DNA of 64,000 nt from Pomphorhynchus laevis (taxonomy: Eukaryota > Acanthocephala > Palaeacanthocephala > Echinorhynchida > Pomphorhynchidae). The notes beneath the pieces are model-generated. The model was not told the origin of the DNA and ran no database searches. It saw nothing but the letters and a program-made list of their open reading frames with translations. The stretch is taken from assembly GCA_012934845.2 (NCBI GenBank), contig WNNJ02000558.1, positions 62,001 to 126,000 of the forward strand, in the 5' to 3' direction. A program made the position numbers and the translations under genes. This document shows, one piece after another, positions 31,301 through 43,300 of the stretch (position 1 is the stretch's first letter; every line of letters starts with the position of its first letter).

Positions 31301-34300
31301 ACACAGAAAATAATAAAATACATAATTAAGCATAATTATAATTCACCGTAATATAATTCCAAACCATTTCTAACAGTTGAAATATTATTTCAAAAAATAC
31401 GTATTATTAGCTTGAACTCAATGAAATCAAAAAAGATTTTTAACCTGTCGATCATTAATAATATAATAATTACACAATACGCGTAGTGTGTAATTATTAC
31501 GTAATTACTTATTACGTCTCTCATTTATAGTAATTACACTGAAATTATAATTCCTAAACTCGTGCAAATTGAGTAAATAGCATTTTTAATGTGTAAATGT
31601 AAATGTTTTGTTTGTAAGAATGCTTTTTCTTATAGAAATCTCTAGGCGAGTCTAACAAGAAACCTAAATTTGTTGAATACGATTTTGGAAAATTCGATTA
31701 TCCATCTAATCTTCATCTTGCATACTTGTCACTTTCACGATATATTTCTGAACACAAGTCATTCCCGTCGCCGTACTGCCACGACCACGCTTGCATTTTG
31801 ATAGATTACGCTAATCAAATAAATGAAGAGTTGAAATTAGTCGAGACTGTTAATGATGAGATAATTGGAAAGGTTTCCAAAACCTGTACTGGTCGTTTGG
31901 CTCCAATACATGCATTTATTGGCGGAATTGCATCTCAGGAAATCATGAAGGTTGACTTTGAGTATATAATTTATAATTTTTAAGCTTTTTGTTTAGGCGT
32001 GTACTCATAAATTTACCCCAATTGATCAATTTTTCTATTTTGAAGCCTTTGAATGCCTTCAGAAGCAATTACCTACTGCTCCTTTCGCTAGTGAAGGGTC
32101 ACGTTATGACAGTGAAATTGTAATTTTTGGAAATGATTTGCTTCAGAAAATGTTGGAGTCGAAGACTTTTATTGTAAGTAAAATTACAAGCCAAGCTGCG
32201 CATACAATTCGCTTTCAGAATTCAATTTTATCAATCTTTTAAATTTAATTTTTAATTAATGTTTTGCAAATTATATTTTTTATTTTAAGAAATAAATTTT
32301 TTTATTACAAATTATTATTAAAAATTATATTATTTTGGTATTGTCAACTGACCTGTCTCAAAATCAATTATTCTAAATATTTTAAACAATTTATTAATTA
32401 TCTATGCCTATGTTTAAGAATATCATTTTGCCTAAGTAAGTAAAATATATTAAAATACAATTTAAAAGTGAGAATCAGCATAAATGCAAAATGATTCGAG
32501 AAGACTAAATGTTTTAAGCATCGATCGCCGTATAAACAAACAGCTCTTTGTTTTTAGTTCTATATTGTATTTTTTAATCCTTTCGTAATGAATCTCGAAT
32601 AATTTTTAATTTTATCATTAACTTTTTCTAATTTTTCTTAAAACTGATTTTTGAGCAGAAACTGCACTTACAAGCGAAACAGTTGTTATTAATGAAAACG
32701 GTCTTTACTACAACAAGGGTCGCTTCCACGATTCGCTTCGAACATTGTGCCACGCTCTCATTTTAAATTCTTACATCTCTCTGTTTATGACATTTAATGT
32801 CGAAATATAAGGATAAATTAATAGTGTTTTAGTGATTCGTTTTAAATGAATCCATATGCTACTTTCAATGTGTCAAATATTAATTTGTTGATTATGTTCT
32901 AGTCTCACTTTTTCTTTCAAAAATTTAATAATTTAGATCAAACGAATTATTTTATTAATTAATTTAGATAATAAGATAATAAAATGTAGGAATAATATAC
33001 ATAAAATTAAATGTTTAATAATGCTGGATAGAATATTGATCATAACAAAAACCAAAGACCGATTAGTAAAGCGAATACTTCCATGTGCATTTGATTTGTT
33101 TATAATTAATGTTTTGCCAATATTCAGTAACAGTAAATAAATCGACAAACGACGAATTAAAATGAACTTACAATTAACTGATTACAGTCTAAAGATGAAT
33201 GCAGTTGCATTTGAAAATTTATCAAATAAATTTAAATTTATCGTTTATCAATTTATTTTATATTGTTGTTTCAACAAAATTAATATTGAAAACTACTGAT
33301 GACGTTATATTAATAAGAAATACTTTCAATACTACTTTTTTAATTATCACGATCAGGAAAGTATAAACCTGCATGCTTTTTACAACCTTTGTCGGGAAGC
33401 TTAACCCGGAATGCGCCTACCACAGACGTTTATCTTCCTATAAAGCGTTTCGACCTTAGTCTACTCATAACTACAGGGTGGTCTCATCAGTGTGGCCTTT
33501 AACTACACAACTTCGAGAGTACTTAATTCTAAGTAAACCTCTGAAAGGAATTCACTAAGCGCACGTTTTAATATTGTTCGGTCGATATATAGCGTTTTTA
33601 AGTTTCATTTCTTTTCGTGTAGAAGAATATTTGATTCACAAAAACTGAATTAAATATTCTTTTTTAAAGACGAATATTCATATCAAATATTCATTTTTAA
33701 AATATAATATGTAAACGTACTGTTAATAAATTTAACATGCTTATGGATTTACAGCTTTTTTAATAAGATTTACAAGATCAAGGATTTTGAGAAATTTTGT
33801 ATTTAGTTTCGAGAAATAATTAAGATTTTGATAAATGTTGTATCAACTTTCTTTAATAATCTAGATTTTCTTTTATAAGCTAAGAATCTACTTAGCGTAG
33901 TCGTAAAACTGACTGTCAAAAATTTATATGTTTTCATCTGGAAGAATTTGTTAACAGTCGATATATTAGATTACAAAATATTAATAACCAGATATAGTAA
34001 TATTATGATTCGAGTATTTGCTTTTAACGTCGATGATATTATATTCAAGTTTCTTGTACATGCACTTTTTATTAGCTGAAAATCTAGTTAGCGTAAAATA
34101 CCAGTAAACCTAAATATATTAAATTTCTTAACATTAAAGCTTTTGTTTCACTCTTAACAGGTAGGAATGGGTGCTATTGGTTGTGAGTTGCTAAAATGCT
34201 TTGCCCTGATGGGTATCGGGTGTTCCCCTTCTGGTGAAGTTTCTATTACGGATATGGATACAATTGGAAAATCAAATTTGAATCGTCAGTTTCTTTTCAG

Positions 34301-37300
34301 ACCTTGGAATATCGGTGAACTGAAAACCACAGTAGCTTCAAAAGCCATTAATTCTATTAATCCTCTGATTAATATCATTTGCTACCAAGATAAAATCGGC
34401 GTTGAAACAGAGTCTACATTTAACGATGAGTTCTTTGAAAAGTTGGATTGCGTTGTCAATGCTTTGGACAATTTATCTACTCGAACCTATGTAGATCTCC
34501 GTTGTGTATATTATAGGAAACCTTTGCTTGAGTCTGGTACATTAGGAACCAAAGCGAACACACAGGTCCGTTAGCGACAGTTAAATTTTGCTTACATTTA
34601 AGTTTAGGTTGTAATTCCTTACGTTACTGAGTCATACTCATCAAGCCAGGATCCTCCTGAAAAGTCAGTGCCTATTTGTACGCTCAAGAACTTTCCGAAT
34701 GCTATTGAACACACAATTCAGGTACTTGTCTCGAAATTGTATTTCGCTTCAATATGTATTTTAGTGGGCGCGTGATTCCTTCGAAGAGCTTTTTTATAAT
34801 CGGCCTGCGTTTGTAAATAAATTCCTGAAAGATCCGACATCGTTCGTAAATGATTTACGCAAACAATTCGGTAAAAGTATAGTAAGTGTCTCTTGAATTA
34901 TCATTTTTAATATATTAATGCTTAACATTTACTGTTTTGAATTAAATTTCCATAAGTTTAGCTTTTATAAAACATTCAAACTAAAATTACAGAATTAAAA
35001 TGGCTAAAAATTAGAATTAAATTTATTAAAAAATTTATAAACATCTTGCCGTAGTTTATGAGCTTCACATACAAATTTTCTTCTATAATCGCGTGCTTGT
35101 TTATTTTTTAAATTCAGTTCAATTTTGTTTTAATATCTATTATAAGATATTCAACTCTGATTTCTTAAACGAAACATTCAACTCTATCGTTGTGTTCAAA
35201 CTTTTATTTGCACACTGATCATACACAGATCTTTTCAGATCCGTGTATGCTCTCAATGTGTAAATCTTTTGCTGACGAAAATTTGAATAAAACAATGGAT
35301 AGATTGTTCATTGTTCATTAAATTATTAGCATGGAAATGCCATTTTTGATTGGGTAAATCGTTGTAAACGTTTACAACGATTAGATAAACAGACATTGAA
35401 GTTCTTCCTGATTAACTCAAAAAATTACCTACATAAGTTACCTACAAATAGGTAATTTATGTTGGTAATTTCTCGAAATTATCTGCAGGCCAATCATAGA
35501 TTGGCCTGCAGATAATTATATTATCGAGTAATATAATATATGTTTATAATAAAAATAATTAATAATTGTTTATAATTAAACTATATGTTTATAATATATT
35601 TATATGAACAACAAGATTTATATCAAATATTGTTTTATATTATCAAGTAAAAGCACTTAATTCAGACATTTGAAATACAATTATTTCTTTTGTTATTCAC
35701 AACTACCAGTCCGACAGTAATCTATTTTAATCTATTTTAATATTTTTTTATTAACCGACATAAAGACAAAAGTGTACATCATTTATATTAAGTTTAAAAC
35801 TTAATAAGATATACTTTGATACTCTATGCTATTATCTACAGAAATACATATCTAGAAATATGTCCCTTCAATATAAATATGAATATTATTATATGAATAT
35901 CTAATATGATATTAATTAATATTAATTATATGTTTATATGAATATATAATATATATTATAATATATATTACAAATATATATATTATAATATATATATTAT
36001 AATATATTATTATATCTTTATATGAATCTCTATAAAATGCAATTACATCGGTGAAAATAGCTTATTTGCAGGTATGCTGATCTTTACTTCTATGTAGAGT
36101 TTAAAAATAGGTGCCGAAACCCTTATGACATAGCAGTTTCTCTTAATGATTATATTGTTATAAAAATCATTTTAGGTATTCTCAAAGTTTAATTTTTCAA
36201 ATCTTTTATTGTATATAATAATTACTTTTCTTCATTGATTTAACTTGTTTAATATTTAAATTGGTCTATTTGTTTTAGCCTTCAGGTGGCCTAGTTGTTC
36301 TTAAGTTCTTGTCAAACACTCTAACAACAATTGAAGAATGTGTCGAGCAAGCTCGAAACTATTTTGCAGATTACTTTACTAATCAAATAAAGCAGTTGCT
36401 ATACAACTTTCCACCGGATATGGAAACTACCAAAGGGATTCGCTTTTGGTTTCCTCCAAAAAAATGTCCACATCCCTTAGTCTACAACCCGAAAAAGTAC
36501 CCAAATCACGGTGATTTTATCTTCGCTACAGCTAACCTGCTAGCGGAAGTGTACAATATTCCTCAGCAACCTAACAAGGACATTATATTGGATATGGCAG
36601 ATAAAATACAAGTTAAGCCATTTACGCCCAAGGCGGGAATTAAAATAGCTGTTACAGATGCAGAGATTGAATCTGAAAACGCATCGGATTCAGGTAACGT
36701 CGTCAATCATAATCTATTTATTCGTTATCGATTTTAAGTTTAATTTATTTCTCTATCATTTCGGTTTTCACAATTTTTAATTTTTCTTCTGTGAAATTTG
36801 TTCATTTTCCATAATTCAATATTCTGCCATATGCAAATATGTTTTGTGAAACAGTAGTTAAGTAGCATATATTTTCGGCTTTTTGTCGTGACATACCTTG
36901 TGAGAAGCGTTTTGTTATAAAATGGCAAATGTTGCAATTCATAGTTTTATTTTCACTAAGAATGAATAATCCTGCATCCGATAATTAACTCTGTTTTAAT
37001 TCTATTCTATAACTCCCAAGTTGCACTATTTATACAAACGAAACAAGAATATAAACAAATTAAAAATATTCATAAAATCAAAAAAGTTATTATTTGTTAT
37101 GCATAAGCAGAAATCAAAAACAAAATCATTTTAAAGGAAAAAGATAAAATGAAAAGAAAATAAAAGACGATTTTATTAACTGACGCATCATATATATTTA
37201 ATAACGACATATAATTTATATTTATTAAATATAATAAATTTAACTAAGCTTTATTTTTAACGATTATGACAACTATATTCTTGAAAGTACGAGAATAAAA

Positions 37301-40300
37301 GCAATTATTTCTTTTATGATATAATAGAATTAAATGGTCTAAACGTTTTAAAATAATAATTATGGCATGAGAAATTTCGCAAATTTTTAGTTAGGTTTTT
37401 ACGTATTGATTATGAAAATATTGTCGATTCTCAACTGTGATTCTATTAGTCTGTGCATATAGACCCTCTATTTTCCAATGATTTTTGTACAAACCTGATT
37501 TCTTTCTCGTCTAGATAAATTTTTTTTCGTGTTTATAGATTGATATCTTTTTGGAGTCACATGTGATTGAACATTTAGAGGAATGCATAATGCAGTGATT
37601 TCACATACGAATTGTGTATTCCTTTATAATTCAAACTTAAAATTGCATCTAACAAATAAAAATGTAATTTCAGTTTAAAAATATACAGAGTTGCCTTTAA
37701 ATATTAAGTATACAATAATTCGTTTTATCGCAAATGATTTATTTGTATTTCCATTAAAAGGCATTAAGTATTTTGATGCGTTTAACGGCGCGATTTCTTA
37801 TAGACGTTACTGACTTTTGTAGATCTTACAGATTAATTAATTATTTATCAGTTATGCATATTTAAGTTATATATATTAAAATTTAAATTTAGTTTTTAAG
37901 GATTTCATTCATTTTTATAAAATTCTAATATTACCTATTAGAATTATTAAATAAAATAAATCTGATATTACAAATTGACTGTTCACTCATTGAATTATTA
38001 TTATTATTTTTTAATTTACTGACTGCGTAACCTTATGTAGCAAAGCAGTTTGTCTATCGAAAATTAAGGATATAAATCTACACAAATATTAGATGTTTCT
38101 TGTATAAATACGATTTAGCGAATCATTTGCCAATTTTTATTTGAATAATTTTGCGGTTTCCTTTATGTACAATCTTAATCCATTTAAATTCTATTTAGCA
38201 GTTGTTTTTCTCTTTTTCTTATAATTCTTTAGCGGAAGGAGATGCTTCTACTATTTATAAAAAATTACTCGAGTTCAAAGATTTTGATAAAATTAAAATC
38301 AACGCTTTGGAATTTGAGAAGGACGACGATACCAATTTCCATATGGATTTTATTACTGCATGTTCCAATTTGCGGGCAGAAAATTATGACATTGAGCCTG
38401 CAGATATGCTTGAAACAAAACGAACAGCAGGAAAGATTATACCTGCAATCGCAACAACAACGTCAGCTGTCGTTGGTCTCGTTTGTTTAGAGTTAATTAA
38501 GGTAAATTAAATTAATATACGCAATTCAGTTTTTGGCTGTAACGATTAAATACTGTTTAAATTTTCATAAAATATTAAATTCATATGGCAAATTACTATT
38601 ATTAGTAGTAAATAATAATTTAATTACTAATTCACTTATTATTACTAAATGTTTTGATATTACATATTTCAATATTTTCATACAAATATTGAATGTTTCA
38701 TTCGCGAATCATTTGCCAATTTTATTTGTCGAATAGTGTTGTGGTTTCGTTCATGCACATGATATAAAACAACTACGAATTAAAACAACTTAATATCATT
38801 TCAATATCACTTTCAAATTTATTGAAATAGTATTTTTACGTTTGTTAAAATTACTATGTAACTGCTATGCTATCAGGTTTCATCCATTATTCAACAATAT
38901 TGTTATTTATATAGTTTATAATTTCCTGTTTGATTTTAAATTTAGAAAAAGTAATTAATAATTAAATAATTATAAATAATTAAAAAAATTAAATAATTAT
39001 ATAAGATTTTATATAATTTTATTTCTGATGGCCTCTTTTAATTAAATTACATCAGTAAGGAAATACGTCATTAGCATGTATTTGGGCTCGCTGCTATGCT
39101 GGGTCGAGGAATAGCGACTGAAAAAAGTATATATATACTTTTTATATAAGTTATATCAAGTTAAAATTTTTAATTGAAATTTAAAATAAAAGTCAATTTT
39201 TATGAATTGACTAATAAATAACAGACGTTGTAACAGACGTCGCGTAAAGTATGTATTTATTTATGTATTTATATACTCTATATATTAGAGTCATAATATT
39301 TTATATTTAAAATACATAAAATATTAGAATACCATTAAAATATTACTTTTAAACTTATTTCAAGTTTACAAATATAAAACTATTTTATTTTCTTGGCTAT
39401 CCATGATTGATTTGATAAAAGTTCATCCCATCGTAATGCTATCCTGTATTTTTATTATGTCGTGTTATTCATAATATAGACAGTAAATGACTTTTATACA
39501 ACAAAAGCATCATTAACTTTTCAGTCAATTTTGAATTTATTATCAATTTAGTTAGTCATTAATGGATTTGCAGTGAATATTTTTAATTTACCCTCTAAAA
39601 TTTAATTTTTTGTAATAATTAAAAAATGAAATATTCAAAATTTAAATATTTATGTCACTCCGTGCTGATGTCTGAGATATTATTGCACAAATTTCAATAT
39701 TAAAAGACCCTTACGAAATACACATTTTCATACAACTCAGTACCTTACCAAAATAGAGAGAGCTGAATTCTGATCATAACGTAGAATCTAAAAATTCGGC
39801 GAAATCAAATTTTCTAGGTGTGAATGTATAAAACATAAACCAAATATGCAAACCAAATTTCAAAATCAGCAAAATGTTCTCTATGCTCAACTTTTATAAT
39901 GTAAAAAATAATTTTTACTAATAATTTCAAATAATCTTATGCTTGTTTAGTTACTGCAAGGGAAAAATGAAATTGGCATATTTCGTAATGGCTTTTTCGA
40001 CCTTGCCGACTCCAGTTTTGTATTCTCTGAACCAGTAGAGGTAGCAAAACATACGGTACGCATTTTAAATGCTTTAATTTTTATTTTTATGTTAAATTTA
40101 GTTGCGATTGTATTTTACTAATATGAAATTTTAAAATTTATGTTTGAAATAGAAAATTCTTCACATCGTTATTGCTTCTAAACTAGAAAAATTACTTGTT
40201 TCTAAAATAAATTTTTAAGATTAAATTGTTAAATATTGTAATTGCGTCTAAAATAAAAAAAACACTTGTTCTTAAGATAAGTTCTTAAGATCAAATATTT

Positions 40301-43300
40301 AAATATTGTAATTGCTCCTAAAATTAAAAAAATCACTTGTACTTAAGATAAATTCTTAAGATCTAATAGTTAATTGCTTCTAAAATAAAAAGTCACTTGT
40401 TCTTAAGATAAGATCTATTATAAGTTCTTAATTGCTTATAAACGTCGTAATTGCTTATAAACTAAAAAATCGTTTTAAAGTCAAGTATACGCATAAATAA
40501 ATGTTCACCTTTATTTTTCCTCTGTAAATTTATCTTGGGCAAATTTTTGAAACAATCATGTTGTTAATAAATTCAGGAATGTACTTTACATTTTATCACA
40601 TTCAACAATTACAATTCGTTACTATGATTCTACTTTAATCTGAGATGTCCAGATCCGTCAAGTTATTATTCAACTTAAAATTCTTTTTATTGATCTGGTA
40701 CATGTGTGAATGCACTCACCTTGAATGAAAGTTCATTTAGAAATTATATGAAATCATCTGACGATGTACACTTTTTGACGAAGGGAACTGATGATGCTTA
40801 AATATGCATTTAGTGAGCTAGTAGTTTGCTAATTCTATTTATTATATAATGCGTATATATATCTTGTTAATTGAAAATGCCTTGTTTACAATACGAATCA
40901 ATCACATTTATCACCTTCTTTATTACTTAAATTGAGAATTCGTTTATTTGGATACATTTTACGAATTACTTCAATTGCGTATCCAAATAACGTCACTTAA
41001 ACACAATGATTTCCTGTCTTTGTAAAGTTTTGATTTGTATTTTACACAATTTGTATAAATTTTTATTTTAAAATGATTTAAAATAAGCTATTTTATGGCT
41101 ACTATAAAAGCATTTAATTTTGATATTAATTTGATTATCGAAATGTTTATAAATTCAATTCATTTGTATATTTTGGTGTTGATATGCGTTTAAGTATTAT
41201 AACTTATAATATTAGTCTCTTTCCAGGTAAAAATCAAATTAATGTTTTCCAATGCTTTCTTTATATCAACTCAGTGTAGTTTGCTTATCAAAGGTATGCT
41301 TGCCATACCCTAGAGTATGGCAAGAGTATATAAGAGTATATAGAGTTATATATATACTTGTAGAGTATATAAGTCATACCCTAGATTCATATTTAAAAAT
41401 CATTTTATTGAAAAATCAGTTTCCTTATTTTCGATCAACAAGCTTGCTAAATATAGCAGCTAATGCACATATCTGAGGATCATCGATCCGCAACTCTGAG
41501 GACGTGCTCTTTAGCTCAGCTAGGCATCGATAATATTTTTAAAAATATGTTTTATTATTTATAAAAGGGGCTTCAACCATATTAGTTGATAAACAAATGT
41601 GAAATTCAAAAAATTTCGTTTAGATTAAATCCGTTTTTATCCGATTCATCATTCACCTGAATGCATCTAGGTTGTCGTTAGTAAAAATATTACATTCTAC
41701 TTCAAGTGCAAACGATGGAAGACGAAGTCAATTTCACTACTTACCCTTCTCTTGATCTAAAAGTCTTAGACGCGTTTGAATTATTCTTCAAATTTGCAAT
41801 ACAATAATACGCATTACGGATATTCAATACAATGACCATATCGATATTTTTGCATCCAAATATATTCTCGGTTTGCATCATTTAAACCATATCAGTTTCC
41901 ATTGCTAACCACTAATAATTTAAACATCATTTTTAAATGATGTTAAATCATTTTTAAATTTTAAAGTAAACATCAGTTTACATCATTTAAACCATATCAC
42001 TTTCCATTGCTAACCACTAATAATTTAAACATCATTTTCATCATTTTTATCAGATAAAACTTGAAGATGAATTTGAAATCGATGCTTAAATTTAATAAAT
42101 TTAATATTCATTTTTTAAAAACAAATATCAAATAGTATATAGGCAATATAGTAATAGCAAAAGCTTTTTTTTACAATCGTAATTCATTGAAATATATAAT
42201 TTAAAACAATTGCATATAAATTAAAGAAAACGATTTTTTAATGAATGACATATCGTCATAAATTACGGTAATTGTGTTATTAAACGTATTTAATAAAACT
42301 TTTTAAGTGTAACCTAATATATTAATTAGTTGGTGGCATAAACCGTAACCAACGTGGATTTTAAATATGGCAATAAAGCGTACTCTTACATATTACTTAT
42401 TATAATATTATAATATTATATATTATATATTATTATGTATATAATATATTAGTAATATATATTACAATATTGTACTAATTAATATATCTTTATTTCTGCT
42501 GCAGAAACGATAGTTTTTAATTTCAACAATAATAAAAAACTGCTTTATTCGATCGAATACAAACAAAATCAATAATAAAACCATATCATCCTTATATTCA
42601 AATATTCCCTTATAAAAGTGATGTTAAAATTACTTTATTTTTCTGTTTTTAAATTTGTTAGCTGACTATATATGTAGCTATTTTGCTCGCTTAGTATCGC
42701 GATGTCGAATATACAATCTGGGATCGAATTGAGATTCAAGGTGAAATGACAATGCAGGAATTTTTGACCTTTTTTGAGGTATGCGTTTTAATTGCTTGTA
42801 TTCAAGCTGTGTTTCATTGTTACTTGTAGGATATGATTTAAAGATGATTTAATACAAGCATATAATATGCTCTGATTTAAATTTATTTTTTAAGTTAAAT
42901 TACTATGTTTATCAATTTACAGATTACAAATTGTTAATTTGTATTACGAAAACCTATTCGATTGCATTAATTGCTTTTTTAACTATTGGGTAAGTTGCGA
43001 GAAAGTAGGCAAAATATTTAACCGCATTCCTTGAGGTTTATTCATTGATTTACAGTCCTTTTCAATTTTATAGTTACCATTTTTCATTTTTGAAGTCACC
43101 ATTTTTCATTTTTACAGTCACAATTTTTCAATTTTAGAGTTACCATTTTTCAATTTTAAAGTCACCATTTTTCATTTTTATAGTCACTATTTTTCAATTT
43201 TATAGTCACCATTTTTCATTTTTATAGTCACCTTTTTCATTTTTTATAGTTACTAATAAAACGTTAAAAAATAAATAAAAGAAAAATATAAAATTTTATT

